From Bradyrhizobium sp. (GTDB lineage Bacteria; Pseudomonadota; Alphaproteobacteria; Rhizobiales; Xanthobacteraceae): a DNA stretch of 64,000 nt. The stretch lies in assembly GCF_016213215.1 (NCBI RefSeq), contig NZ_JACRAW010000002.1, positions 1 to 64,000 on the forward strand, read 5' to 3'. Every line of letters starts with the position of its first letter. The first letter of the stretch is position 1. The translations under genes were made by a program, and so were the position numbers. The notes under the pieces are model-generated. The model searched no databases. It had not been told where the DNA came from and worked only from the letters and a program-made list of their open reading frames with translations. Shown here in pieces: positions 9,598-20,295 of this stretch.

Positions 9598-11967
9598 ATG
9601 ATCAGCGCAGACACCCCGGCCGCATCCTTGGATACGTCCGCCGACGAGCCCCCGCCGAGGTCGGTGCGGCGGCTCTTGGCGCCGTTCGCGGTCGGCCTGG
9701 CGCTGCTGTCGGCCTTCCTCACCTTTATCGTCCTGACCGGACTGACACGCATCGAGCCGACCCGGGAGGTCGTCAGTTCCTTCCTCCTGATCAACGCGGG
9801 CTGCATCCTGCTTCTGGTCGGCATCATCGTCCGCGAAATCTGGCAGATGGTCCAGGCGAGGCGGCGCGGGCGGGCGGCCGCCCGGCTTCACTTCCAGATC
9901 GTCGGCCTGTTCTCGGTCATCGCGGTACTGCCGGCGGTGCTGGTCGCCATCGTGGCCAATGTCACGATCGAGCGCGGCCTGGACCGGCTGTTCTCGGGGC
10001 CGACCCGCGAGGTCATCGAGAACTCGCTGATCATCGCGCGCGCCTATACCTATGAGCACGCGCAGCTCATCCGCGGCGACATCCTGGGCATGGCGAACGA
10101 CATCGCCCATGCGCGACCGCTATTCGACCAGGACCGCGCCACCTTCCGCGAATTGCTGACGGCGAGCGCGACGTCGCGCAACCTGCCGGGCGCGCTGATC
10201 ATCGACAAGGACCGCAATATCCTGGAGACGGCGCAGACCGGCATCCAGCAGAACTTCACGACGCCGCCGGCCGAGTTCCTGAGCAACGTCAACGAGACCG
10301 AGCCGCAGATCGCGGTCTTTCCGGAAGCGAACTACGTCGCCGCGGTGATCAGGCTGAAAGCCTTCAACGACACCTTCCTCTATGTGGCGCGGCTCCTTGA
10401 TCCGCGGGTCGTCGCGCAGCTCAAGCAGACCGAGGTCAGCGTCGCCGAATACGCCCAGATCGAATCGCGCCGGCTCGGGATTCAGGTCGCGTTCGCGCTG
10501 ATGTTCGCCGTTATCGCGCTGACCATCCTGATGGCGTCGGTGCTGCTCGGGCTGAACTTCGCGAACTGGCTGGTCGCGCCGATCCGGCGGATCATGAGCG
10601 CGGCCAACACGGTTTCCACCGGCGACCTGCACGTGCAGGTGCCCGTGCACAAGTCCGAAGGCGATCTCGCCCAGCTAGGCGAGACCTTCAACAAGATGAC
10701 GCAGGAATTGCGCAGCCAGCGTGACGAACTCGTCAATGCCAGCGACCTGATCGACAGCCGCCGCCGCTTCATCGAGGCGGTTCTGTCCTCGGCCAGCGCC
10801 GGCATCATCGGCGTCGATGCCTCGACCAGCGTCGGCATCCTGAACCGTTCCGCCGAGAAGCTGATCGGGCACGCGGAATCGGAGACGCTCGGCCATCCGC
10901 TGTCCGACGTGTTGCCCGAGCTGGACGACATGATGAAGGCCGCCCGTGAGGGCACCCAGCGTCTGGTGCAGGGTCAGATCACCATCGTCCGCGAGGGGCA
11001 GGAGCGCAACCTGTCAGTCCGCATCAGCGCCGAGAAGACGAGCCACTCGCGCGACAGCTATATCATTACGCTCGACGACATCACCGATCTGGTTTCGGCC
11101 CAGCGCACCTCGGCCTGGGGCGACGTCGCCCGCCGCATCGCCCATGAGATCAAGAACCCGCTGACGCCGATCCAGCTTTCGGCGGAACGCATTCGGCGCA
11201 AGTTCGGCAAGACCATCACCGAGGAGAAGGACAAGACCGTCTTCGACCAGTGCACGGACACGATCGTGCGGCAGGTCGACGATATCAGGCGCATGGTCGA
11301 CGAGTTCTCGCGCTTTGCACGCATGCCCAAGCCCGTCATCGAGGGCGAGGACGTCGCCGACACGGTGCGCCAGGCCGTGTTCCTGATGAAGGTCGCGCAT
11401 CCCGAAATCGAGATCGAGGCAAACTTCAAGGAAGATCCGCTGCGCGCGCAATTCGACCGCCGGCTGATCTCGCAGGCGGTGACCAACATCGTCAAGAACG
11501 CCACCGAGGCGATCGAGCAGGTCCCGGCGGAAGAACTGGGCAAGGGTCGCATTGATGTCGTTGTTTCGCGCGAGGGTGAAGACGTGCTGATCGACGTCAT
11601 CGACAACGGCATCGGCCTGCCCAAGGTCGCGCGTTCACGGCTGCTCGAGCCTTACGTGACGACCCGGGCGAAGGGCACGGGGCTGGGACTTGCGATCGTC
11701 GGCCGAGTGTTGGAGGACCATGGCGGACGAATCGAATTGAAGGACGCATCCGACTTCAGGCCCGGCCAGCGCGGCGCATGGATGCGCATGCGCTTTGCCG
11801 TCTCGGGCCAGGCACCGAAGTCGCAGATCAAGGAAGCAACTCCCGAGGCCGGCGAACAGGTTTCGGAAGCCAAGCAACAGGAAACAAAACCGCCGGCAGG
11901 CGAAACCAACGGGCCGGCAGAAACGACTAACCATGCAACAAAAATCGAAGCCTCGACAGGCAGCTGA
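9598..11967 (+). CDS. ntrY: Nitrogen regulation sensor histidine kinase NtrY
   Basis: This 789-residue membrane sensor kinase is the partner of NtrX in nitrogen, nitrate and redox control. The N-terminus has several membrane helices (about 25-120 and another near 290-320) flanking an extracytoplasmic region. HAMP (SAANTVSTGDLHVQVP), a PAS domain (about 385-490) and the kinase core then follow. His-box [20 protein letters not shown], the N-box IVKNATEAIE and the G-box GTGLGLAIVGRVLEDHGG are intact. The C-terminus ends in a glutamate/lysine/proline-rich tail (about 735-789) not needed for catalysis. ntrX starts 17 bp after the stop. Confidence 0.94.
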   Translation: MISADTPAASLDTSADEPPPRSVRRLLAPFAVGLALLSAFLTFIVLTGLTRIEPTREVVSSFLLINAGCILLLVGIIVREIWQMVQARRRGRAAARLHFQIVGLFSVIAVLPAVLVAIVANVTIERGLDRLFSGPTREVIENSLIIARAYTYEHAQLIRGDILGMANDIAHARPLFDQDRATFRELLTASATSRNLPGALIIDKDRNILETAQTGIQQNFTTPPAEFLSNVNETEPQIAVFPEANYVAAVIRLKAFNDTFLYVARLLDPRVVAQLKQTEVSVAEYAQIESRRLGIQVAFALMFAVIALTILMASVLLGLNFANWLVAPIRRIMSAANTVSTGDLHVQVPVHKSEGDLAQLGETFNKMTQELRSQRDELVNASDLIDSRRRFIEAVLSSASAGIIGVDASTSVGILNRSAEKLIGHAESETLGHPLSDVLPELDDMMKAAREGTQRLVQGQITIVREGQERNLSVRISAEKTSHSRDSYIITLDDITDLVSAQRTSAWGDVARRIAHEIKNPLTPIQLSAERIRRKFGKTITEEKDKTVFDQCTDTIVRQVDDIRRMVDEFSRFARMPKPVIEGEDVADTVRQAVFLMKVAHPEIEIEANFKEDPLRAQFDRRLISQAVTNIVKNATEAIEQVPAEELGKGRIDVVVSREGEDVLIDVIDNGIGLPKVARSRLLEPYVTTRAKGTGLGLAIVGRVLEDHGGRIELKDASDFRPGQRGAWMRMRFAVSGQAPKSQIKEATPEAGEQVSEAKQQETKPPAGETNGPAETTNHATKIEASTGS

Positions 11968-11984
11968 CAAGGCAGGCGCGACCC

Positions 11985-13355
11985 ATGGCAAGTGAAATTC
12001 TGATTGTCGATGACGAAGCCGATATTCGGGATCTCGTTGCAGGCATTCTGGAAGACGAAGGATTCGTTACCCGGACCGCGCGCGACAGCGATTCCGCGTT
12101 GGCGGAGATCGCCAATCGCAGGCCGCATCTGGTGTTTCTCGACATCTGGCTGCAGGGCTCCAAGCTCGACGGCTTGCAGCTTCTTGAGCAGATCAAGCGC
12201 GACAACCCCGATGTGCCGGTGGTGATGATCTCGGGCCACGGCAACATCGAGACCGCGGTCGCTGCGATCAAGCGCGGCGCCTACGATTTCATCGAGAAGC
12301 CGTTCAAGGCCGACCGCCTGATCCTGGTGGCGACGCGGGCGCTGGAGACCTCGCGGCTGAAGCGCGAGGTGAAGGAGCTGAAGCAACTGGCGCCGACCGC
12401 GAGCTCCTTGATCGGCCGCTCGCCCTCGATCAATCAGCTTCGGCAGACCATCGAGCGCGCGGCGAAGGCCAACAGCCGCATCCTGATCGTCGGGCCCGCC
12501 GGCGCCGGCAAGGAGCTCACCGCGCGAACGCTGCACCAGCAATCGAGCCGCGCCGACGGACCGTTCGTCGTCATCAACGCGGCGGCGATCACGCCCGAGC
12601 GCATGGAAGTCGAGCTGTTCGGCGTCGAGCAATCCAACGGCGAGCAATCGCGCAAGCCCGGTGCGCTCGAAGAGGCTCATGGCGGCACGCTGTTCATCGA
12701 CGAGATCGCCGACATGCCGCGTGAGACCCAGAACAAGATCCTCAGGGTGCTCGTCGATCAGACCTTCCAGCGCTCCGGCGGCACCGCAAAGGTGCAGGTC
12801 GACGTCCGTATCATTTCCTCGACCGCGCGCAACCTGGAGGAGGAGATCGCGGGGGGGCGCTTCCGCGAGGATCTCTATCATCGCCTCTCGGTCGTGCCGA
12901 TCCGCGTTCCTCCCTTGTCGGAGCGGCGCGAGGACATTCCGGAGCTGATCGACTATTTCATGGACCAGATTTCGGCGGCGACCGGCCTGCCGAAGCGCCA
13001 GATAGGTCAGGACGCGATGGCCGTGCTGCAGTCGCACGTGTGGCCCGGAAACGTCCGGCAACTGCGCAACAACGTCGAGCGGGTGATGATCCTCGCCGCG
13101 GGTGGCCCCGAGGTGATCATCACAGCGGACATGTTGCCGCAGGACGTCGGCTCGATGGTACCGGCCATGCCGACCAGCAACAATGGCGAGCACATCATGG
13201 GCCTGCCGCTGCGCGAGGCGCGGGAAGTGTTCGAACGCGACTATCTGATCGCCCAGATCAGCCGTTTCTCGGGAAATATCTCGCGGACGGCGGAATTTGT
13301 GGGCATGGAGCGCTCGGCGCTGCACCGCAAGCTCAAGGCTCTGGGCGTCGGGTGA
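11985..13355 (+). CDS. ntrX: Nitrogen assimilation response regulator NtrX
   Basis: This 456-residue NtrC-family regulator has a receiver (Asp53 in LVFLDIWLQG), an AAA+ domain with Walker A GPAGAGKELTAR and Walker B TLFIDEIADMP, and a C-terminal Fis-type HTH (NISRTAEFVGMERSALHRKL). In the position where NtrC carries GAFTGA this protein reads GVEQSNGEQSRKPGALEEAH, so the sigma-54 contact motif is absent. It is therefore more likely to act as a sigma-70 activator or a repressor than as a sigma-54 activator. It forms the ntrYX pair and precedes hfq. Confidence 0.94.
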   Translation: MASEILIVDDEADIRDLVAGILEDEGFVTRTARDSDSALAEIANRRPHLVFLDIWLQGSKLDGLQLLEQIKRDNPDVPVVMISGHGNIETAVAAIKRGAYDFIEKPFKADRLILVATRALETSRLKREVKELKQLAPTASSLIGRSPSINQLRQTIERAAKANSRILIVGPAGAGKELTARTLHQQSSRADGPFVVINAAAITPERMEVELFGVEQSNGEQSRKPGALEEAHGGTLFIDEIADMPRETQNKILRVLVDQTFQRSGGTAKVQVDVRIISSTARNLEEEIAGGRFREDLYHRLSVVPIRVPPLSERREDIPELIDYFMDQISAATGLPKRQIGQDAMAVLQSHVWPGNVRQLRNNVERVMILAAGGPEVIITADMLPQDVGSMVPAMPTSNNGEHIMGLPLREAREVFERDYLIAQISRFSGNISRTAEFVGMERSALHRKLKALGVG

Positions 13356-13588
13356 TTTTCGACCTGACTATCGCCTTTGGTAGGGTAAACGGGCAGTTTC
13401 GGGACTTTTTAGAGGGTCGAGCGGCGCGTGACGCGTGAACCGGCTTGCCTAATACACGCGCCTGTCTTCTAATCATGCTGCCGCGTTTCCGGAGGGGGAT
13501 CTCAGGGGAGCCGGCAACCGGAACAGGCCCCGCGAGAGGGCAGCGACCGGTCCAAATAACAAGACGCACAGAATGCGAGACAAAAAAG

Positions 13589-13837
13589 ATGGCGGCAGAC
13601 CGCGCACAAAATCTACAAGACACCTTCCTTAATCACGTTCGCAAAACCAAGACGCCACTGACGATTTTTCTGGTCAACGGAGTGAAGCTGCAGGGGATTG
13701 TGACCTGGTTCGACAATTTCTGCCTGCTGCTGCGGCGCGACGGTCATTCGCAGCTGGTTTACAAGCACGCGATCTCGACCATCATGCCGGGCGCCCCGAT
13801 CCAGCTGTTCGAGGGCGGCGAGGATGCATCGGCTTGA
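13589..13837 (+). CDS. hfq: RNA chaperone Hfq
   Basis: The 82-residue protein carries the two Sm motifs of Hfq: [19 protein letters not shown] with [10 protein letters not shown], and the diagnostic [11 protein letters not shown] segment. The hexameric ring binds small RNAs and mRNAs; in rhizobia it also affects nif regulation. The start at ATG 13589 ([10 protein letters not shown]) gives the expected length; the same frame is open upstream but lacks conservation. A purine-rich run GAGACAAAAAAG precedes the start. hflX follows within 12 bp, the usual hfq-hflX pairing. Confidence 0.95.
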   Translation: MAADRAQNLQDTFLNHVRKTKTPLTIFLVNGVKLQGIVTWFDNFCLLLRRDGHSQLVYKHAISTIMPGAPIQLFEGGEDASA

Positions 13838-13848
13838 GAGTGATTTGA

Positions 13849-15200
<1,352 letters not shown>

Positions 15201-15228
<28 letters not shown>

Positions 15229-16230
15229 GTCGGCTTTCGTGACCGCCGAACCGCTCCCTGGAGTGACGTCGAATGAGGCTTGAACTGCCCCTGTGGGCTT
15301 TGCTGCTGTTCTCGTTCGCGTCTTTCGTCGTCTCGCACTGGATCTTCACCGTTCCCGCGGGCATCGGCCTGGCGGTTCTTGGATGGCGCGGGGCTCCGTG
15401 GCTTGGGAGTTTTCGATGGCTGGCGTTCGGCGCCTCGGCGCTCCTGGCGATGCCGTTTGTTCTGGCCGCGTTCTTCGCAGTTCGCGACGAGATAAACGCG
15501 GCGACCGCTCGGGCGAAGTATCTGCGCACGCTCGAGCGAGATGAGACCGTCACCGGTCTGCCACTGTACGCCGGCACCAGGATCTGGTTCGCGGACGAGG
15601 CTCACACAACCATTCGCTCTGTCGAACTGCCACGCCTCACCACCATTCTGGAAGTACCTTTCACAGGGACGGTGGTGTGGAGCGAAACAGTCGAAACCTG
15701 GGCCGGCATGCTCGATGCCGATCACAGTATCGGCGGATGGCCCTGTCGCCGCGGATGGATCGAAATCGGACGCGACGGCACATTACGGCGCTGCGAGCTG
15801 GCATCGGCGCATCGTTTCTTCGACTACGAGCTGCCGGCTGACACAAAGGTCAGCCTTCTCGCAGCGAACAACGCGTGGAATTTCTCCATTCCGCAGGACA
15901 AGGGGCTTGCCATCAAGGCCTTGTCTGCGACGGCGCCGGGCGGAATTTCGCTTCAGGTCTCCGGCGAAGGGCGCCTGAAGGCAATCCATTCGGGAACCGG
16001 CCAAACCATCGTTGTGCACGGGGTCCGGCTGAACAGCATGAATGTCCGCTTCTCCGAGCAGGCGGCGTTTGGTGAGGCTGCGGAGCCGTTCGTGGTTGCG
16101 GGCGAGCAACAGCCTGCCGGCACTGCGGTCAAGATCGATCTCCTGGATGGCACCGTATCGCTCGCCGGGCCCAAATGGTGGTTGTCGGAATAACCACCGG
16201 CATCATGTGAACCTCGGAGCGCTCGCGAAG
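15201..16230 (+). repeat. Tandem duplication, copy A
   Basis: This unit starts in the last codons of hflX, spans the leader and the whole 306-codon membrane-protein gene, and ends about 37 bp past its stop. The same order recurs in copy B (16341-17172). Shared landmarks are the hflX end 'gatgccgtgccgcacg', the leader 'ggagtgacgtcga', and the trailer 'ccaccggcatcatgtgaac'. Confidence 0.8.
15273..16193 (+). CDS. Conserved hypothetical membrane-anchored protein (copy A)
   Basis: This 306-residue protein has two or three hydrophobic N-terminal helices (about 5-40 and 48-68) followed by a soluble ~230-residue domain. I do not recognise the family. The domain contains a CRRG segment and a CELAS segment with two cysteines, and ends AVKIDLLDGTVSLAGPKWWL. 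A GGAG precedes the ATG by about eight bases. Its paralogue lies directly downstream in the same orientation. The conserved hflX-mazG neighbourhood of rhizobia is interrupted here, so this is probably a lineage-specific insertion. Confidence 0.75.
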   Translation: MRLELPLWALLLFSFASFVVSHWIFTVPAGIGLAVLGWRGAPWLGSFRWLAFGASALLAMPFVLAAFFAVRDEINAATARAKYLRTLERDETVTGLPLYAGTRIWFADEAHTTIRSVELPRLTTILEVPFTGTVVWSETVETWAGMLDADHSIGGWPCRRGWIEIGRDGTLRRCELASAHRFFDYELPADTKVSLLAANNAWNFSIPQDKGLAIKALSATAPGGISLQVSGEGRLKAIHSGTGQTIVVHGVRLNSMNVRFSEQAAFGEAAEPFVVAGEQQPAGTAVKIDLLDGTVSLAGPKWWLSE

Positions 16231-16340
16231 GACAAAGAGCCTGGGATCACTCTGGGCAACTGACCTTGCCTGACTTCGGTCTCGCGCTTCGACGCGACGA
16301 TGTGTGGGGATATCTCCATGCGAGGATGGCGATGTCGGAC

Positions 16341-17172
16341 CTTTGATGCCGTGCCGCACGATTGCGCCGCACGGGTGAGTCGGCTTTTCGGGAGCGCCGA
16401 ACCGCTCACAGGAGTGACGTCGAGATGCTTGAACCGCCCCTGTGGGACTTGCTGCTATTCTCGTTCGCGTCTTTCGTCGCCTCCCACTGGATTCTCACTA
16501 TTCCCGCTGCCGTCGGCCTGGCGGTTCTTGGATGGCGCGGTGGCCCGCGGCTCAAGAGCTTTCGATGGCTGGCGTTCGGCGCCTCGGCGATCCTGGCGAT
16601 GCCGTTTGTCTTGGCCGTGCTTTTCGCACTTCACGACAAGATACGCGCGGCGAACGCCCAGGCGAAGTTTCTGCGCGGGTGGCCCTGCCGCTGGGGATCG
16701 GTCGCAATCTCGAGCGACCGCATGTGGGAGAGATGCGAACTCGCCTCAGCGCATGCTTTCTTCGATTACGAGCTGCCGGTTGGCACAAGGCTCAGTTACC
16801 TTTCAGAGACTGACGAGTGGTCTTTCTTGATCCCGGAGGGCAAGGGGCTTGCCATCAAGGCTCTGTCCGCAACGGTGCCGGGCGCCTTTTCGCTCGAAGC
16901 TTCCGGCGATGGGCACCTGAAGGGAATCACCTCGAAGGGCGGACAAACCATCGTCGTATATGGTGTTGTGCTGGGGACGATGTACGTCCGCTTCTCGGGG
17001 CAAGCGGTGTTCGGGAAGACTTCACAATCAACTGTGGTTGCGGGCGAGCAACAGCCTGCCGGCACTGCGGTCAAGATCGACCTCTTGACCGGCGCCGTAT
17101 CACTGGCCGGGCCCAAATGGTGCTTGTCGGAATAACCACCGGCATCATGTGAACCTTGGAGCGCTCGCGAAG
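16341..17172 (+). repeat. Tandem duplication, copy B
   Basis: This second copy begins with a fossil of the hflX 3' end (16341-16380), which is out of any hflX frame and is followed by the copied leader. A 13-bp local insertion (attgcgccgcacg) sits inside the fossil. Copy B is about 200 bp shorter than copy A because of one internal in-frame deletion. Divergence is scattered across the unit, so the duplication is not recent. Confidence 0.8.
16425..17135 (+). CDS. Conserved hypothetical membrane-anchored protein (copy B, internally deleted)
   Basis: This 236-residue paralogue of the preceding gene has the same N-terminal membrane helices and the same C-terminal end (AVKIDLLTGAVSLAGPKWCL). Compared with copy A, about 69 residues between AKFLR and GWPCR are missing in frame. 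The removed part is the stretch starting TLERDETVTG in copy A. ATG 16425 corresponds to the start of copy A and has the same GGAGTGACGTCGAG leader. The frame is intact despite divergence, which suggests it is still under selection. Function unknown. Confidence 0.72.
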   Translation: MLEPPLWDLLLFSFASFVASHWILTIPAAVGLAVLGWRGGPRLKSFRWLAFGASAILAMPFVLAVLFALHDKIRAANAQAKFLRGWPCRWGSVAISSDRMWERCELASAHAFFDYELPVGTRLSYLSETDEWSFLIPEGKGLAIKALSATVPGAFSLEASGDGHLKGITSKGGQTIVVYGVVLGTMYVRFSGQAVFGKTSQSTVVAGEQQPAGTAVKIDLLTGAVSLAGPKWCLSE

Positions 17173-17343
17173 AGCGTGCAAACCGAAGCATCGAGCGTTA
17201 CCGCCAGAGGACGCGGACCCCCGTAAATGTACGGGCGTATTCGCCCGGGGGTGTTCGAGCGAGGTTTCAGAATCTCGATTAAGGCATTCTTCAATGGGGG
17301 TTCCGCATTTAGAGCTACCTTAAATCGCTTCCTATATGCAGCC

Positions 17344-18567
17344 ATGTCACTTCATCGACTCCTTGCCAGCCTTTGCCATCTCGTCAGCCGGTTCTGCCGT
17401 GCGAGCGATGGCAACATCGTGGTCAATTTCGCGATCGCGTGCATCCCGATCATCGGTGCAATGGGTACCGCGGTCGATTACTCCAAGGCCAACGACATCA
17501 AGTCCCAGCTGCAGAAGTCGCTGGATTCGGCGGTGCTCGCCGGCATCGTCCAGCCTCCCCAACAGCAGATCTCGACCGCGTCAGGGACCTTCGTCGGCAA
17601 TTTCAATGCCCGGTACGGAACGAGTGCGACCGCATCATTCACGCAGAACAACGACGGGTCGCTGACCGGTAGCGCGACCTCCGACGTCCAAGCCTCCTTT
17701 CTGGCGGTGTTTGGCGTCAACTCAATTCCCGTGACGGCGACCGCGACCGCAAGTTCCCGTCAGTCGAAATCAGACGTCTGCATTCTCCTCGTCAATCCGT
17801 TGAGGACGCAGGCGCTGCTGGTGAACTCCGGCGCCAAGATCGAGGCGCCGAGCTGCGAAATTCACGTGCGGTCCACCCAAAGCCCTGCCGCCATCTTCAA
17901 CGACACGCTGAATGTCAAGCGCATCTGCGTGAAGGGCTCGTTCGTGATCAAGAACGGCGGCGTGAAGCCGCCCGTTGAAACCAGTTGCGATGCAATCAGC
18001 GATCCTTTCGTCGGAAAGCTACCGACCGTGAGCGTCGGCGCCTGCGACCACAACGGTCAGGTCTACAATCCCGGTCACGTCACCCTCAGTCCTGGCGTTT
18101 ATTGCGGCTGGACCAACTTCAACGGCTCGGGCGCGTTGACGCTCAACCCGGGGCTCTACGTCATCAAGAACGGCGGAATGATATTCAATTCCGGCTGGAG
18201 CGTCACCGGCACCGGCGTGACCTTCTATCTCGTCGACCAGAACGCGACGATCACGTTCAACGGCAACGTCACCGCGAAGCTGTCCGCTCCGACATCCGGA
18301 ACCTACGCCAACATCCTGATGTTCGAGCCGAACGGACTTTCCAACACAAATCTGCCGATCAACGGAACGTCCGGCAGCCGGCTCACCGGACTGATGTATC
18401 TGCCGAGCCGGGATGTCATCATCAACTCGGTATCGAACATGAACACCAACAACGTCACGATGGTGTTCTCGACGCTGATCCTGAACCAGACCCACTGGTC
18501 GATTGCCGCGGGCGCGCTGTCGATGACGGCTTCGAGCGGCACGGGCAGCGCTTATCTTTCGAGATAG
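17344..18567 (+). CDS. TadE/TadG-like pilus-assembly or surface protein
   Basis: This 407-residue protein opens with a short basic segment and one hydrophobic helix (NFAIACIPIIGAMGTAVDYSK), followed by the Q-S-L-D-A-type helix typical of Tad/TadG N-terminal domains. The remaining ~300 residues are Ser/Thr/Asn/Gly-rich, predicted beta-rich and extracytoplasmic. They contain two IKNGG segments and six or more cysteines in the middle part. TadG-like proteins are minor pseudopilins or secreted by Flp systems, but no other tad gene is nearby. Start 17344 puts the helix at the usual distance; the frame is open further upstream. It converges on mazG. Confidence 0.7.
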   Translation: MSLHRLLASLCHLVSRFCRASDGNIVVNFAIACIPIIGAMGTAVDYSKANDIKSQLQKSLDSAVLAGIVQPPQQQISTASGTFVGNFNARYGTSATASFTQNNDGSLTGSATSDVQASFLAVFGVNSIPVTATATASSRQSKSDVCILLVNPLRTQALLVNSGAKIEAPSCEIHVRSTQSPAAIFNDTLNVKRICVKGSFVIKNGGVKPPVETSCDAISDPFVGKLPTVSVGACDHNGQVYNPGHVTLSPGVYCGWTNFNGSGALTLNPGLYVIKNGGMIFNSGWSVTGTGVTFYLVDQNATITFNGNVTAKLSAPTSGTYANILMFEPNGLSNTNLPINGTSGSRLTGLMYLPSRDVIINSVSNMNTNNVTMVFSTLILNQTHWSIAAGALSMTASSGTGSAYLSR

Positions 18568-18591
18568 CCGCGGTTCCGCCCGGCGACCTCG

Positions 18592-19407
18592 TTACTCCTC
18601 ACGCTTTGCCGCGTTCCACAGCGCGTCCATTTCTTCGAGCGTGGATTGCTCAAGCGAGCGCCCTTGCTCGGCAAGCTTGCGCTCGATGAAGGCAAAGCGA
18701 CGTTCGAATTTGGCATTGGTGAAGCGGAGCGCGGCGTCCGGATCGGCATTGACGTGGCGCGCCAGGTTGACCAGCGCGAAGAGCAGGTCGCCGGTCTCCT
18801 CGGCAAGCTCCTCTTTGTCGTTGCGGTCGAGCGCGGCCTCGATCTCGTCGGCCTCTTCGCGGATCTTCTTCAAGACCGCGCGGGGATCGTTCCAGTCGAA
18901 GCCGACCGTGGAGGCTTTGCGCTGGAGCTCCATGGCGCGGGTCAGGGCAGGCTGCCCGGCCTTGATGCCCGACAGCAGCGACTTGTGCTGGTTCTGCTGA
19001 ACCGGCCGCCGCGCGGCACGTTCGGCCTTCTCCTCGGCCTTGATACGATCCCACGCGCCCTCGACGTCGGTCGGGGTCAGGTTGCCGTCCGCATTACCAA
19101 ACACGTGGGGATGGCGCCTGATCATCTTCCTCGTGATGGCCTCCACCACGTCACCGAAGGAAAAGGCGTTCTTCTCCTCCGCCATTCGGGCGTGGAAGAC
19201 GACCTGCAGCAGGAGGTCGCCCAGCTCCTCACGCAGGTCGTCGAGGTCGCCGCGCGCGATCGCATCCGCCACCTCGTAGGCTTCCTCGATGGTGTAGGGG
19301 GCGATCGTCGAAAAATCCTGATCGAGGTCCCACGGGCACCCGGTGCCGGGAGAGCGCAAGCGCGCCATGATCTCGAGCAGGACGGAGATGTCGCGGGAAG
19401 GGGTCAT
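18592..19407 (-). CDS. mazG: Nucleoside triphosphate pyrophosphohydrolase MazG
   Basis: The 271-residue protein contains two tandem MazG domains and hydrolyses NTPs to NMP and pyrophosphate, limiting aberrant nucleotides and modulating ppGpp-linked stress. The metal-binding E-E-x-x-E type motifs are visible in both halves: TIEEAYEVADAI with LREELGDLLLQVVFHARMA, and EEADEIEAAL with EETGDLLFALVNLARHV. Length and architecture are normal. In related rhizobia mazG follows hflX; here about 3.4 kb lies between them and mazG is on the opposite strand. Confidence 0.93.
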   Translation of the reverse strand: MTPSRDISVLLEIMARLRSPGTGCPWDLDQDFSTIAPYTIEEAYEVADAIARGDLDDLREELGDLLLQVVFHARMAEEKNAFSFGDVVEAITRKMIRRHPHVFGNADGNLTPTDVEGAWDRIKAEEKAERAARRPVQQNQHKSLLSGIKAGQPALTRAMELQRKASTVGFDWNDPRAVLKKIREEADEIEAALDRNDKEELAEETGDLLFALVNLARHVNADPDAALRFTNAKFERRFAFIERKLAEQGRSLEQSTLEEMDALWNAAKREE

Positions 19408-19531
19408 CGGTCGGGCCTCGCAGGGAGCAGGCTTTATGCCGCAATTGCCGGGCGCGTCCCAGCCGGCGGACGCGGAACTGCCCTGATTTCCACCGCTTGG
19501 CCCGGACGTTAAGGAGTGCTACGGCCGACGC

Positions 19532-20248
19532 ATGAACCAGCCCATTCAGTCAGATACCGCGCTCGTGCTGTTTTCGGGCGGACAGGATTCCACCACCTGT
19601 CTCGCCTGGGCGCTGAACCGGTTTTCCCGCGTCGAAACGCTCGGCTTCGACTACGGCCAGCGCCATGCCATCGAGCTCGCCTGCCGCGAACGGTTGCTGG
19701 TCGGCATCAAGCGCCTGCGCGCGGACTGGGCAGCCAGGCTCGGCGAAAGCCACACGCTGGAGATCCCGACGCTGGCGGCGATCTCGGAGACCGCGCTGAC
19801 GCGCGACGTTGCGATCGCGATGGGCGCGGACGGCTTGCCCAACACCTTCGTGCCGGGGCGAAACCTGGTCTTCCTGACCTTCGCGGCGGCGCTGGCTTAC
19901 CGGCGCGGCATCGCCAACATCGTCGGCGGCATGTGCGAGACGGACTATTCCGGCTATCCCGACTGCCGGGACGAGACGATCCGCGCCCTGCAATCAGCGC
20001 TGACGCTCGGCATGGCGAGACCGTTCGAGCTGCACACGCCGCTGATGTGGATCGACAAGGCACAGACCTGGAAGCTTGCGCATGAGCTCGGCGGGGCAGG
20101 GCTGGTCGGTCTGATCCGCGAGCACTCCCACACCTGCTATCTCGGAGAACGCGGCGCCGCGCACGACTGGGGCTACGGCTGCGGCCACTGTCCGGCATGC
20201 CAAGTGCGCGCGAAGGGATGGGGGGAGTATCTCGCGCGGGGTGGGTGA
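19532..20248 (+). CDS. queC: 7-cyano-7-deazaguanine synthase QueC
   Basis: This 238-residue ATP-dependent enzyme converts 7-carboxy-7-deazaguanine to preQ0 in queuosine tRNA modification. The PP-loop [16 protein letters not shown] lies at the N-terminus. The C-terminal zinc site is present as a cysteine in HTCYLGERG followed by CGHCPACQ. No other que gene is adjacent. The stop is close to the convergent end of the patatin-related gene. Confidence 0.94.
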   Translation: MNQPIQSDTALVLFSGGQDSTTCLAWALNRFSRVETLGFDYGQRHAIELACRERLLVGIKRLRADWAARLGESHTLEIPTLAAISETALTRDVAIAMGADGLPNTFVPGRNLVFLTFAAALAYRRGIANIVGGMCETDYSGYPDCRDETIRALQSALTLGMARPFELHTPLMWIDKAQTWKLAHELGGAGLVGLIREHSHTCYLGERGAAHDWGYGCGHCPACQVRAKGWGEYLARGG

Positions 20249-20295
20249 CGGGCAGAAGCCGGTCCGATTGCCCGCGCTGCCATCGCCTGAAAGGA

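Noticed and set aside
11652..13325. Long minus-strand frame opposite ntrX
   Set aside because: Shadow of ntrX; the translated protein is His/Arg/Asp-rich without recognisable motifs.
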